Positions 10,395 to 21,895 of a stretch of 64,000 nucleotides of DNA are shown here, piece after piece (positions within the stretch are counted from its first letter, which is position 1; the number at the start of each line of letters is the position of its first letter). Both the position numbers and the translations under genes were made by a program. Source of the DNA: Talpa occidentalis (lineage: Eukaryota > Chordata > Mammalia > Eulipotyphla > Talpidae); the NCBI RefSeq assembly GCF_014898055.3, contig NW_023602073.1, positions 88,330,678 through 88,394,677 on the forward strand, read 5' to 3'. Under the pieces are notes generated by a model. It was not told where the DNA came from. It saw only the letters and a list, made by a program, of their open reading frames with translations, and made no database searches.

Positions 10395-10980
10395 GTAGAC
10401 ATGGTAAGTGAAATAAACTGGACACTGAAAGACAAACACTGTATGAGCTCACTTAACTACAGAATCTAAAATAATCAACTTCATAAAAACAGAGAATAGA
10501 ATGTTGGTTGTTAGGAGCAAGGAGGAAGAGAAAATAGGGAGATGCTGGTCAAATGGTACAGTTTCAGTTACACCAGTTGAAAAATTCTGGAATTCTTACC
10601 AACAGAAGAATGACTAATAATTAACAATAGTGACAACAGTGTATTGCATAAATGAAATTTTCTAAGATCTTAAATGTGGAAGGTGGGAGGGAGGGAGGGA
10701 GGGAGAGAGGGAGGGAAAGAGGGAAGGGAGAAGGGAGGGAGGAAGGAAGGAAGGTTGGAAGGAAGGAAAGAGAAAAGTGGGGAAGGAGAGAGAAGGGAAG
10801 AGAGAGAGAGAGAAATGGGCAACTGTGTGAGGTGGTGCATATGTTAATTTGGTTGTGTCTGTGTCGCAGTGATCATTTCACAATGAATACAATATACTAA
10901 TCATCAAATTGTATACCTTAAGAATATATCATTCTTATTTGTCAATTTGACCTCAATAAAACCAGAGAAATCAACAAAAA
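10395..10980 (+). mobile_element. L1 3' end, interrupted by a purine tract
   Basis: 'agtgaaataaactggacact' with 'agaatgttggttgttagg' is the end of the L1 coding region and start of its 3' UTR. The 3' UTR continues past the G/A tract with 'gtgatcatttcacaatgaat', 'tcaaattgtataccttaaga' and 'cctcaataaaaccag', the typical L1 3' terminus. Sense, 5'-truncated. The ORFs here are not functional. Confidence 0.85.
10680..10815 (+). repeat. (GGGA)n / (GGAA)n purine microsatellite
   Basis: About 135 bases of almost pure purine, with four or more consecutive GGGA units near 10685-10705 that satisfy the G3+N1-7 quadruplex pattern on the plus strand. It replaces the A/C-rich part of the host L1 3' UTR. The plus-strand ORF across it (Gly/Arg/Glu repeats) is an artefact. 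Confidence 0.9.
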
Positions 10981-11687
10981 CAAAAGAATTTCTTTGGCCA
11001 TTGCATGGAGGAAGTTCTAGAAGAACAGAATATGGAGGGAAAAGAGTAGTTGGAAGAAGGCAGAGGATTATGCCCAGGGTCCAGATGGTTAATGATGTGA
11101 CCTTAGATGGTCTGTAACTGTGGAGATGACAATGGGTGGTCCCATTCAGACTTGTCAATGCATTGGCTGTGGGCATGAGTAAAAAACATGACAGCCGAAC
11201 TCATCTTACTTACCTTCCCACACCTTCACGTTCTTTTGGTAGCTTATTATTGACTTTAAATAAGATAAATAAATAATGAAAATTTGTAAGGATACTGTTT
11301 CTTCAGGCTACTTTATTGCTTTATAATTTCCCATTCTTATCTCCCTATAATCTAAATGCAGTTTTTGATTGTGGTTATTTATTTTAAAAAATAACAATAG
11401 AATGCATGGATACATGGAAATTAATAGGTACCCAGAGAGAGAATACATGTTCTCAGATCTAACCTTGGCAATACAAGCAGGTATTCAAGGTGGATGAGCC
11501 AATTACTTTAAACAAGACAGAAAACATGTAACTTATGTCTTTTCTTTGTATAAATAACTTGCAGCATTCCAGACTTCTATCTCAATGCAAATTTAATATA
11601 ACACAAAGGATTTTGAATATCATTTCAAGGAACATTTGGTTGCTACTATGCATTTCCAAAAAAAAATTATAATAAGGATAATGCCTC
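10981..11687. other. Unassigned DNA
   Basis: No family recognised. The minus-strand ORF 10904-11176 overlaps the L1 end and has no domain. Confidence 0.5.
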
Positions 11688-11702
11688 AAGATATTCTTTT
11701 TA

Positions 11703-11966
11703 GGGCCACCCCTGGTGGCACAGCAGTTGAGCACTGGGCTGCAAAGCTGCCTGCAGCCTCTGCAGCGCTGGTTTGATCACTGGCCACCAGCGAGGGTCTC
11801 ACATGGCACGCAGACCTCTCCTGCCGCCCGCTGCTCCCCTCAGCAGTGTATTTCATCAGTCTGCCTGTTCTGTTCCCTGCACTGTCTCTGGTGAATTCTC
11901 TCACCCTCCCGCACTTCTGACTGTACCCAGTGCTTGTATAAATGAATAAATAAAATCTTAAAAAAA
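11703..11966 (+). mobile_element. tRNA-derived SINE (copy 4)
   Basis: It starts gggccacccctggtggcaca. A 15-base perfect TSD, aagatattcttttta, lies at 11688-11702 and 11967-11981. The body is intermediate to young (ctgactgtacccagtgcttg tail). Confidence 0.93.
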
Positions 11967-11981
11967 AAGATATTCTTTTTA

Positions 11982-12714
11982 TTTTTGAGGTGTGCAAAAG
12001 TTACAAATTTATAGATGAGGCAATATAAACTATGTTCCAGAAAATCATGAATGATAGTCAGAAGTCATGCAAATTCAATATTGAGAAAGGTAATGAGGAA
12101 TAATAAGTCTTCTCAGATGGAAAAATGTTTTCTAAAGTTACAGCAAAACCAAAAGTTCAGTTCTGACACACAAAGAGATAGGCAAATAGTGGGAAAAATA
12201 GGTATGATGGAGAACGTGTATTTGCTCTCATATCCAAAACTCCACAGACTTGGCTTTTCCCTTATCCACAAGGCATTGAACTACATTCTCTAATATCTTA
12301 TGTTCAATGATTCTCTAATATCACTGAACTACTGAGTTCAGCCAATGAGAAGCACTAGCAGAGCTTAGCAGGGAAGTGGGGAAAATCCAGGATTTCTCTC
12401 TCCTCTCCCTCTCCCTCTATCCCCCTCTCCCCTACTAATCCTGAGGGGCAGCCACTTCCTACATGATGTATTTCCACTGGACATACCTACAAATAGCAAT
12501 CTCTGAATGGAAGCACTGATTTCTGGACACCGATAATTTAACTCCTTGATTTCTCATGATGGCAGTAAGAAATGTATCAGCTTCCTATGATTGCTAATTT
12601 CTGGGTTGTCTCACTATTCCCTATTTGGTATCCCTATTTCCTCCACCTGTATAACAAGTTGCCTGTATTACTTTCTGTTATTTACATTTAAAACATTCTG
12701 TAAAAGTGCTGGGA
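11982..12714. other. Unassigned DNA, possible old repeat 12300-12680
   Basis: It contains a pyrimidine-rich stretch (12395-12435). Nearby text such as 'tctcactattccctatttgg' and 'cctccacctgtataacaag' reminds me of the 3' part of an old mammalian retroelement that I cannot name with confidence. Confidence 0.4.
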
Positions 12715-13185
12715 AAAAATCAAGAGAGAGTAAACCTTCCTAGATGTGAAATAAAAGCTAGATCAATGACTACATAAAAATAAAAGGAAATCACAAAGCA
12801 AAAGTAAAACTATAAAAGACCTATTTATAAGTTACATTACAGAAATTGTGCTAATTCAAAATATGCCAGAGGGGAAAAAACAGTACTGGATGATTTCACT
12901 CATGTGCAATATAAAATATTAAACAAAACATCACAAAGGGACAGAAAAAAACAATACAAAACAAACCAACCCTCAAATCTAACAGCAGAACTCAAGTTAA
13001 CAGAGAGAAAAGGTGAAAGCAAAAAGAAGAAGGAGGGTCTCAGTGGACTACAGTAGAAAATTATTGGTACTTTGGTGGTGGGTGAGGTGTGAGAACATTT
13101 ATTTGAAAAGGTGTGCACCTATACCCTTGAAACATATATAGTGTTGTAAATCAATGTTACTTTGATAAACAATTTCCTTAATATA
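12715..13185 (+). mobile_element. L1 3' UTR fragment
   Basis: 'gatttcactcatgtgcaata' and, near the end, 'ggtactttggtggtgggtgag', 'atacccttgaaacatatata' and 'gttgtaaatcaatgttac' are L1 3' UTR phrases. Sense orientation. The short ORFs on either strand are not genes. Confidence 0.75.
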
Positions 13186-13190
13186 TAAAA

Positions 13191-13790
13191 TCATGCCATG
13201 AATTTCAAAAAACAATGAACATCAGAAGAAAAAATAAGCGAAGGCATGACTAGACAGTTCACAGAAGAAAAAGTATAGATTTGAAACACCTTAAATACAA
13301 GCCAAATCTCATTCATTATAGGAAAAAGGTCTTCATGCATTGCTAGTAGAATGGACAGATTGCTTCCGAAAGCAATTTGGCAATAACTACCAAGTATAAA
13401 AATGCACAATGGGCTCCTAGCAATTCTACCTCAAAAAATTTATTCTTCAGCTACAGTTGTATATTTGCAAATTGAAATATTTTTAGGATGTTTATTATAG
13501 CACTCTTAATAGTAGTAAAATATTGAAAGCAACTGAATGTTTACTAAAGTAAATTATAGTATGGACATACAATGAAATATAGTTGATTTTAAAAAGCAGC
13601 AGTTGTCTAAGATATTTAATAAATACTAGCAAATGTACAGCAGGACAGTATATGTAGTATACTACCTTTGTGTTAAGAATGTATACATACATACAATGAT
13701 GATATTTGTGTAAAATATCTTTGAAAAGATAGTCAAAAACTATTAGGGAAAAGAATGACTTTTTAAGACAAAGGGACATTTAACAGATAG
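13191..13790 (+). mobile_element. Old L1 ORF2 fragment
   Basis: 'catgactagacagttcacag', 'gcaatttggcaataactacc' and 'tagtatggacatacaatgaa' follow the C-terminal half of L1 ORF2 in order, in sense, with heavy decay. Confidence 0.65.
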
Positions 13791-13870
13791 GCTTTAAGAA
13801 CTAAAAAATAGTATTTATTTCTGTTGAATTTATTTTTAACTTAATTCTCAGTTAAGAAAGCATATAGGTT

Positions 13871-14130
13871 GGGCCTCCCTGGTGGCACAGCGGGTTGAGC
13901 ACAGCGCTGTGAAGCTGTCCGCAGCCTCCATGGCAACTGTTCGATTCCCGGCTGTCCAGGGAGATTGCCACATGGCGCAGCAGACCTCTCCTATCTCGCC
14001 CGCTGCTCCCCTTAGCAGTGTATTTTGGTCCTCTGCCTGTTCTGCTCCCTGCTCTGTCTCTGGTTGATTCTCTCACCCTCCCACACCTCTGGCCTGTACC
14101 CCAGTGCTTGTATAAATAATCTTTAAAAAA
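13871..14130 (+). mobile_element. tRNA-derived SINE, middle subfamily (copy 5)
   Basis: It starts gggcctccctggtggcacag and has the B box gttcgattccc. The tail 'cagtgcttgtataaataatc' lacks the 'gcataaa' of older copies. TSD aaagcatatagg at 13857-13868 and aaagcatacagg at 14131-14142. Confidence 0.92.
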
Positions 14131-14142
14131 AAAGCATACAGG

Positions 14143-14292
14143 AATAAAAGGGCTGGAAATCATTTAGATTTAGCAAATGAATATACTGCTTTAAACCCTA
14201 ACATGATATTTAATTGTTCATTTCTGATCAAAAAAAGAAATGTATAAATATTTCCTTTAACTATTCATCTGACATGGGATAAAAACTCTCTC
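14143..14292. other. Short unassigned spacer between SINEs
   Basis: Separates tail-to-tail SINE copies 5 and 6. Nothing recognised. Confidence 0.5.
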
Positions 14293-14310
14293 TGTTGGGT
14301 GCAATTTTTT

Positions 14311-14559
14311 AAAGATTTAGTTTTATTTGTTTATACAGACATGCATACAAGAACGAGGTAGGCCAGGCAGGTAAGAGGATTCACCATAGACAGAGTGGAG
14401 AGCAAGACAGGCAGATCTACTGAAACACACTGCTGAAGGGAGCAGTGGACAAGACAGGAGAGGTCTGCTGCACCATGTGGGTTAACTCCCTCGCTGGGAG
14501 TGGTTGGCACTAGCCTGATAGTGCTGAGACTTTAACCCCTGTGCTACCAGGGAGGCCCC
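14311..14559 (-). mobile_element. tRNA-derived SINE, older subfamily (copy 6)
   Basis: Antisense; the right end is the complement of GGGGCCTCCCTGG. TSD tgttgggtgcaatttttt at 14293-14310 and tgttaggtataatttttt at 14560-14577. Its B box has decayed. Confidence 0.9.
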
Positions 14560-14827
14560 TGTTAGGTATAATTTTTTCCTAATAACTTATAGTAAATTGT
14601 AAGAGATTCAGATGTGTGTGACTGAGACACATAAGCCATTTCCAACATCAACTCTAATTCCCCCTGTACTAACCAAAGCAGAACCCAGCACAGCCCCAGT
14701 ATAGCTCCTAATAGACGTTTCTAGTAAGTGCTTGAACAAAACATGATTCTACCATTGACTGATCACCTAAAAGGACCTGATATATTTCAGACACCGCTTT
14801 TAGGATCTCTGTAAAATTTTTTGCATT

Positions 14828-15082
14828 GGGTCTCCCTGGTGGCCTTGGGGTAATGTCTTAGCACTACCATCAGTACAGCCTAAGTTCAATCCCTGGTCAG
14901 GAAGCTAACTCACATATGGTGCAGCAAACCTTTCCTGTCTTGCCTGCTGTTCCCTTCAGCAGTGTATTTCAATAAATCCACCTGTTCTGTTCCCCAATCT
15001 GTCTCTGGGAAATCTCACCCCCCATACCTCTGGCCTTCGCCCCAATTCTTCTCTGCAAAAGATAAACAATTGCTAAAAAAAA
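14828..15082 (+). mobile_element. tRNA-derived SINE, older subfamily (copy 7)
   Basis: It starts gggtctccctggtggccttg. The B box is gttcaatccc and the tail is 'cttctctgcaaaagataaac'. An imperfect TSD, ttttgcatt / ttctgcatt, flanks it. It is more diverged than most copies. Confidence 0.85.
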
Positions 15083-15358
15083 ATTCTGCATTTTACTTAT
15101 GAAAGAATTAGCATTCAGGGAAAGTGTCCAATGCCACTCAGACATGGTTGACACACAATGCAAACCAGGAAAGGCTAATAACTCTTTCCACTGCTTCACT
15201 TTAGGTCGCCACTTATTACATTTCAACATACATAGTTTTATTTCCGTAATTCCCAACACAGTCTCATTAAGTAAATGGCTCTTCTCAGGACATCCTTCTC
15301 CTGTGCCAAATTAAGACCTCATAGACATTGTGAAGAACAGGAAATTTTTTTCTGGATC

Positions 15359-15377
15359 AAAAAAAAAAAAAAAAAAA
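15359..15377 (+). repeat. Poly(A) run (19 A)
   Basis: A pure A stretch. It could be the tail of a lost retroposon, but no body is recognised upstream. Confidence 0.7.
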
Positions 15378-15443
15378 CGCTAAACCCAAGGAGTAGGTAC
15401 CCTGATTAGCTTCTCTCTGTCCATCTATCTTCATTAACAAGAA

Positions 15444-15445
<2 letters not shown>

Positions 15446-15478
<33 letters not shown>

Positions 15479-15500
15479 TGCATGCACACACAGACACACC
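15446..15500. repeat. (AC)n microsatellite
   Basis: Fifteen uninterrupted AC units (15446-15475), then imperfect gcatgcatgcacacac text. Confidence 0.95.
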
Positions 15501-16310
15501 ATATATTGATTCACCTATCCTACTATCCATTTTATGCTGCAAAGCCAGACCAGAGCTCTGACTCTAGCTTCCACTATTAAAGAGTAAACTAACCTTCACT
15601 GTCTCTGTTCATACACTCCATCAAAGCAAACACCTTCCCTCTGCCCCAGTGACGATTGCCCTTTCTCTCATCGAAACTCACTTTCATGTTTCATTCACAA
15701 TAACCCATATAACATATATCTGAGTATTTCTGTTTGATTTCCATAGGATTTCTATGGATATTGTGGTGAGATAGGTGAATTGGTTAATGTTTGGCTGAAC
15801 AATATATAATTCTTTTACTGAAGGATTTTTCAGTCTTCAAGTAGTTAATGGGTACTACAAAGAGGAACATATGCCAAGCAATTGTTTCCATGCTTAATAG
15901 AATATGTATCCCAAAAATAATCTATCTGAGAAAGAATTAAGTTATTTAAAATCTTATTCTTCAAAGTGAAGTGCTGAGAAGAGTTTGACTACTAAATATA
16001 CTTTGGAAATAATTTCTTAATAGTATTGTCTGCTTTGTAAATATAAGTATCTCAAGACAAGTGAGAAACTTGTTGAAAATACTGGCTAGGAAAATATTTG
16101 AGGGGGAAAAAGTGGGAAATTTGGTCTCCCCCGTGACCTTGAATTTAGCTGAGTAAGCAGCCCCACTTATAAGATTGACACCCTTTTCTTATCTTTATCA
16201 ATACTTAAGTTTCTAAACATTAAGACATACTCTGAACACTTTAAATAAACCAGTAGAGTATAGACATATTTTATACATATTAAATAAGACCAGAGAAAAG
16301 CCTTATTGAT
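15501..16310. other. Unassigned DNA
   Basis: Nothing clearly recognisable on either strand. Confidence 0.5.
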
Positions 16311-16315
16311 ATTAG

Positions 16316-16475
16316 AGAAGTGCTTCTCAAATTAATATGCATAAGCATAGGAAATCTTGGAAAATGCTGATTCAAAAGATCTGACATTGGGCCTGAGATT
16401 TGCCTTTCTTATTTGGTCCCAGGTGATGCTAAAGGACTAATCTGCAAACACACTTTGAATAGCAAGGGTGTAGAG
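16316..16475 (+). mobile_element. MER5A-like hAT-Charlie MITE
   Basis: 'gtgcttctcaaattaatatg', 'attgggcctgagatttgcct', 'tggtcccaggtgatgctaaa' and 'aacacactttgaatag' follow MER5A from end to end. It is a non-autonomous DNA transposon of the hAT superfamily and long inactive. Confidence 0.75.
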
Positions 16476-18350
16476 CGCATTATTCATTCTCTCTCTTATT
16501 CAAAAAGGCTTGCTCATGAAAGCTTACTGATACGGATACAATGTCTATTAATTATGAATAGGTTGTGCTAAATAAACAAAAAAAGATGCACACCAAGAAT
16601 TGAAGGAGGATTTTTCTGCCAAAAAAGTAGACCTAGCATTTTAGGAAAATAGCTTAAGCCCCCAAAGCTCAGCATTTATGCTTTACACACTCAACTCATC
16701 TTGGTACTTTTAATTGACATGGTGGCAAGAGACTGAATATCCTCAGAGGGCATCTGTTAATTAAGAACTGTTGACTATTGTGTGACATTCTCTAGGCTGT
16801 TAGCCACCTGTTTGGGCCAACAGCCAAGAATTGAAAAGTTATCGGAAAGATGCCAAGAAATGAGAAACTCCGTAAGTTAGTATCAGATTTGATGATGTGA
16901 ACATGCTTCCTCTCGGTTATCAAAAAAACCTTTATATTATCATAGCAGATATATTCAGTTCTACCCTCACAGTTGGACTTTCCTTTCCTCTGCCTCTCCT
17001 AAATTACCACCAGTGGTGGTTGACTACAGTCATTTTTCAAGTAGACTGTATAATGTTTTCATGTTGCTAGCTTGCTCCCTTGTCTCCTATTTGAATCTAT
17101 TTTTTATTCTCTTGATGAATACACTTGATTTCAGAAGTGTGTTGCCCTAAAGCTATGTTATGCATGTCTCAAAAAACACTCAAGACGATTGATTTCTGAA
17201 ATTGCTAGGCTATAGCCAACAGCATACACTCTAACACCATTGTGATTTTAGTGACACAATGCCATGTTTTCAAAATCTCTTACTCATATTTGTGGAATTT
17301 GTACCTGAATGACACTGATTAAGTACCAGGGCCATGGAGTTCTTCTAAATGAAGACAGACATTTCCTCTTTTCTTGCCAAGAAAACAGCAGCCTCCATCT
17401 CTCACTTGACTATTTCATTGTTGCTCTTCCACTGTTTTTCCTTAAATTATGCCACTACAATGTAGCTCAATCCATTACCACAAACTCCAAGACAAATCCA
17501 ATGCCTTTATGACTTGTAGTTCCTCACAGTGGTGCTGTAGTAAAAGTGCCATTACTTGGCTACGATGATCTTCAGTTATGCAGACATTTTTGTTGCAGTG
17601 CATTTGATCTAAAAATATTTGACTCTCAGTGATCTCAAAAGTGGTGGCCCCAATGTCCATATGAGTATTGGTGAATAAAATTAGTTGTATAGATAGTAAC
17701 ATTGGTTGTATAACACTTGATCTCTAATCCTCTTGCTTCACTAAGTGAATATGCTGAGAAGTTAAACTTTAATCTTCAAAAAAAAAAAAAAGAATGCTTA
17801 TTTCCCAAGGCCATTTTTGCTAGATTTATAGAAATGGTCCAATTGCTTCTGCCTTTAGAGCATGAACAATTTGACATTAACTCAAAAAGTTCTGTACCCA
17901 CCCCCCACTACTCCTTAGACTATTATAGAGTTTTTAGAAAAATCCTTAGGATTCTGAAAGTCACTATATAAGAGATTGTAGCTTTCAAAGTGGAGCAAAT
18001 TCCATATTGAAGGAGCACAAAAATGAAGGTACTTTTACCTCATTTAACTTTTAAACTTTTTGTTTTTCCATGTAGTACCATTTTCAAGCAGCTTTTTTTC
18101 CATTTATTATTTCAGCATAGTCCTTTTTACTACCAGGACCCATGTATTTTTCTTACAATCAAGAAAAGATATTAAAGAGTAAAGACATTTCATCCCATAA
18201 GATTTTCTAAATAACAAGTACAAAAAACGGATGTGTGTATTGATACATTAATTCTTACATTATACGTCCCTTGCTTTAATTTATCCCTCTTTTATGCTAG
18301 AAAACTTCTCTGAAACTACAAGTGATAATATTCAGAGTAATAACATTCAT
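16476..18350. other. Unassigned AT-rich DNA
   Basis: Short ORFs (17309-17512, 17475-17702, 17717-17971) have no domain or exon signals. A 13-base A run sits near 17779. No element identified. Confidence 0.5.
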
Positions 18351-18354
18351 AACC

Positions 18355-18590
18355 ACAGTAAATATTTCCTAAGTGCTTGCAACATGCTAGGAATTTTGCA
18401 TACTTTATCTAATTTAATGTTTATGGGTTCCCTAGGAAATAGTATCGATGTTTTTTACAAAGGAGAAAACTAGAGCATAAAGAGGTTAAGGTACATGTCA
18501 AAGGTCACTGACACAGTCAGACTTTGAACTCAGTCTATTCCAATCTGATGCCAGGCTCTCAACCCACAGTATTTTCTGCTCACCAAATTT
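18355..18590 (+). repeat. MIR
   Basis: 'agtgcttgcaacatgctagg', 'taatgtttatgggttccc', 'aagaggttaaggtacatg' and 'ctttgaactcagtctattcc' follow the MIR consensus in order. Confidence 0.85.
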
Positions 18591-19333
18591 TGTTGTACAG
18601 AGACAACCAGTTTACATGTGTGACTCAGTTGTCATAAACTGATTCTGTGGTTGTCATTTCTTACATTTGGCTATTTAGTAAGCATCCGAGTACAGATACT
18701 TCTGGTTTTCCTGCAGTTGCATTCCTTCACAGCCAGGTCCCTGAGTCATGGTTGAGATGCTGTAATATCAAATGCCACACCTCCCATCATTAGGGAGCTC
18801 TAGGAGGTCACCGTTGGGTTCACCTGATGGAATTAATATTGCTTGGAATTTAAACTACTATTATTTTATAGAAAGCTGCTTTTATAGAAAATTTATAGAA
18901 AAATAAACACATTTTTACTAAACTGTTGAAACATGTCTATAAATCTGTCATGCTTACTCTCAAGGTTTATCCGCTAAAGAACATATATTTCATTTTGGCT
19001 GAATAATCTACTTTCTCTGGGCTCCAGCTCTTCTCCCGCACTTGCACACTAACCCTCCAGCGAAATGAAGAGGCAGATTAAGTCATTTTTACATCTCCTT
19101 CCAGTATGGAATTCTGTGTAATTCTGAATGGGTGCATTATTCTTACAGATTTCATTCACACCTGCAGAGATGGGAAGGGGGAAGCTCAAGACAGGGAACG
19201 TATGGGGACAGGTCCCTCAGAAGCTATAAGGAAAGGATGAGAACAAATTCCCCCTCCCTCTGATGGAGCACATACTGCCTCCCATTGGATGGAACAAGCA
19301 GTCACTCAAGTCACTCATCCTCAGGCTTAAAAT
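18591..19333. other. Unassigned DNA
   Basis: No element recognised. Confidence 0.5.
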
Positions 19334-19349
19334 TAGGAGTAATAGTTTT

Positions 19350-19554
19350 TTTTTTTTTAATTTTATTTTTATATTCCCCATACAATTGCAACCCCCTTAT
19401 TTTGACCCCAATCCCTCCTTTCCCTGCCCCCCAACCCCCATAGAGTGTCTCTGGTTCATAGTTGTTTTGTTGATTTTGATTTTTACTTTCTTATAGTTAT
19501 TTCTTTCCTGGTCTCTTATTTTAGTTTTCTAGATTCCTGCTATGAGTGAGACCA
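19350..19554 (-). mobile_element. Short 5'-truncated L1 3' UTR with perfect TSD
   Basis: Antisense: a poly(T) start, then the complement of an L1 3' UTR ending with the complement of ATGGTCTCACTCATAGCAGG. TSD taggagtaatagtttt at 19334-19349 and 19555-19570 is 16/16 identical. Only about 200 bases were inserted. The same 3' UTR type occurs in the direct arm of the L1 at 59141-59410. The C-rich runs (19393-19440) give a G-quadruplex pattern on the minus strand, a known L1 3' UTR trait. Confidence 0.92.
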
Positions 19555-19570
19555 TAGGAGTAATAGTTTT

Positions 19571-19915
19571 AACAGGCTTTGTAAGTGACTGGCAGAACTA
19601 CAACAATAGTGGAATTTTGTTATTGTCTTTTTCCTCATCTCACATGTACAACTCATCCTCCAGCCTCCTCCTTTATTTCCTCACCATCTGTTGCCTTATT
19701 GTACTGACTCTGTTTCTTCAACATACAGTTAACATGTAGCAAGCAAACATTATAGATTTTATAAGGGACTAGATAATAAACATTATAACTAAATTGTTTT
19801 GCAAATAAAAAATTAAATTTAAAAAGTAAATCATGATCAAAATGCACTGACAATCAAAATGTACCTGAGAATGATGACTGTAAAAACTGGCAGAAAGAGA
19901 ACACTGGTACATGAA
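19571..19915. other. Unassigned DNA
   Basis: No element recognised. Confidence 0.5.
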
Positions 19916-19924
19916 AGGAAAACT

Positions 19925-20100
19925 AATGTGTCTATTCAACACATATTAAGTGACCACCTGCAAGGAAGTGTTCTGTGAGCACTGTGGGATATGAGATGAT
20001 GAATAGGCTATGGAGCCCGCTTTAAAAGTTCTTAGAATCTGGTAGTAAAGTAAGAGACAAGTGCAATAAAGATCACAAAATATAAGTAATACAAAACATA
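19925..20100 (+). repeat. L2-like fragment
   Basis: 'cacatattaagtgaccacct', 'gtgttctgtgagcactgtgg' and 'ttcttagaatctggtagtaa' resemble the conserved antisense of an L2 end ('...tgttctaggcactggggatac...cttacattctagtgg'). Diverged. Confidence 0.5.
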
Positions 20101-20382
20101 CAAAACAGGAAGCAGTAAACAATAGAACAATAGAATCCTCCTACCTAGGCATAACCACTGTTCTTTCTGTTTTCATTTTCGTCATAAACACAGGTCCCTT
20201 AGAGAGTCACCAGACTACCAGAACAGTCCCAAATCATGCCTGATGTCCAAGCATAATTATTAATTTTCCCTTTTCCTCAAAAATAATGCAGCTGGGGCAA
20301 TTAAAAACATGTTTACCTTAATTTGAATGAATGTAATTTTATAGCATTATGTGGTTTACATATCCATTTACCCACTATAATG

Positions 20383-20468
20383 TAATTTTCTTGAGGAAAG
20401 AGAAAATGTCCTTAATTTTTTTAAGGTCCTTTGCCCTAGCATATCTTATATGTAGTAAACAATTAAAA
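20383..20468 (+). repeat. L2 3'-end fragment
   Basis: 'ataatgtaattttcttgagg' followed by 'catatcttatatgtagtaaa' resembles the L2 3' terminus (gtaagctcc..gagggcaggg...ggcacatagtagg). Confidence 0.5.
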
Positions 20469-20695
20469 TAGTAGGGAAAAGAATTAATTCTCTATTTGTA
20501 GGAAATGCAAAATTACATTTATTAAAGGGAAAAAGGAAGAATTTAATGGAGAAGGTGTAAAATGGGCCTCGAAGGAAGGACAAGTTACTTCACAGAAGAG
20601 ATGACAGTAGAACTTTAGTGAAGGAAACCTTACTGATGTCAAGGCAAAAAAGTAGAAATATAAACAGTGAGAGCAACTATTAAAAACCACAAAGA

Positions 20696-20965
20696 GGGCC
20701 TCCCTGGTGGGATAGGGGTTAAGTCTCAGTGCTATCACGATATCACCACTGTGGCCTGAGTTCAAACCCCAACCAGGAAGCTAACCCACATGGTGCAGCA
20801 GACCTCTCCTGTTCTACCTGCCGTTCTCCTTAGCAGTGAATTTCAGTATATCCACCTATTCTGCTCCCCACTCTGTCTCTGGTGAAACCTCTCATCCCCC
20901 ACTTCTCTGCCTTACATCCAAGTTCTTCTCTGCATAAATAAATAAAAATAAATCTTTAAAAAAAA
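20696..20965 (+). mobile_element. tRNA-derived SINE, older subfamily (copy 8)
   Basis: It starts gggcctccctggtgggatag. B box gttcaaacccc. Tail 'ttctctgcataaataaataa' with AATAAA and TCTTT. TSD taaaaaccacaaaga / taaaaaccagaaaaa (20681-20695 and 20966-20980). Confidence 0.9.
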
Positions 20966-20980
20966 TAAAAACCAGAAAAA

Positions 20981-21210
20981 AAAACATAAAATTTGCTGAG
21001 CCTGAGTTTAGGATAAACTCTGAATATTCTAATAGTATCATCAGGATCTCAGAAATTTCCTTTTTATTCATTACTTACTAAGAAAATATAGATTTGTGAT
21101 TTGAACTCGTGTCTAATTTTAAAAATGTTTTAAAATTGTTGCTGAAGTAATAAAAACGGTGTAGCAATACAAGGTTTAAGTGAAGAGTTGCTGTTTCTAT
21201 ACAAAACTGG
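20981..21210. other. Unassigned DNA
   Basis: No element recognised. Confidence 0.5.
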
Positions 21211-21214
21211 TTTT

Positions 21215-21395
21215 AAACATAAATTTGACACTTACTGTTTGTGACCCTGGGCAAGTGACTGAGCCTATCTAGTCCCCAGTTTTATCAGTTGTAATGCAAG
21301 GACAACTGCATCCTAGTATTATTAACACTGACAGAAAGCAAAGGCTGGTACAAAGCAAGTCATCAACCTAATGTAGCTCTTATTATCAGCTTAGC
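21215..21395 (+). repeat. MIR
   Basis: 'tgtgaccctgggcaagtgac' and 'cccagttttatcagttgtaa' are the characteristic MIR core. The match fades after about 21330. Confidence 0.75.
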
Positions 21396-21754
21396 TATGT
21401 GCAAACAAAATTTGTCTTCAGTGTATATAGATCATGATTAAAAAACTAATCCTAGATCATTTCTGCAGCTAAGAGTTGATAAATTTGTTTACTACATTTC
21501 AGTTTATATCAATATTTAAATGGGAATTTTTTTTCTAGAGTTGCTTCACTGATTACAGTCATTTAAAATTTTAAATATCAAAACTATGTCTGAATTCTTC
21601 AAATCCTATATTTCACAGCCGCGAGGAGCTGGGCTCATAAGTGCTTTGTTGTTTCAGAGATTTGGAACACACATTGCATTGCATCAGTGCCTTTGAGAAT
21701 TTCTGAAAATGTCCAGAAGTGTTTTCAGAGACAACAAGATGTTGATCAGTTTAA

Positions 21755-21895
21755 AAAATAGAAGGAGAAAGGAGGAGTAGGTGGAGGAGGATGAAGAAGA
21801 AGGGCAATGTGAGAAAAATAAAGAAAAAAATAAGGAGAAGGAAAGATGGAAGGAGGAAAAAGAAAATGAAAATGAAGAAGAAAATAGAATGGCCA
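21755..21895. repeat. GA-rich purine tract
   Basis: About 140 bases of irregular G/A (gaagga, gaggaa, gaaaa units). The minus-strand Ser/Phe-rich ORF is a low-complexity artefact. Confidence 0.85.

Noticed and set aside
10652..10900. Gly/Arg/Glu-rich ORF
   Set aside because: Translation of a GGGA/GGAA microsatellite.
12300..12700. Possible LTR or LINE 3' end
   Set aside because: A familiar-looking phrase but no terminal repeats, TSD or poly(A), and I could not name the family.
20190..20300. Possible DNA-transposon fragment ('gtcccaaatcatgcctgatg')
   Set aside because: Too short and diverged to assign to a family.
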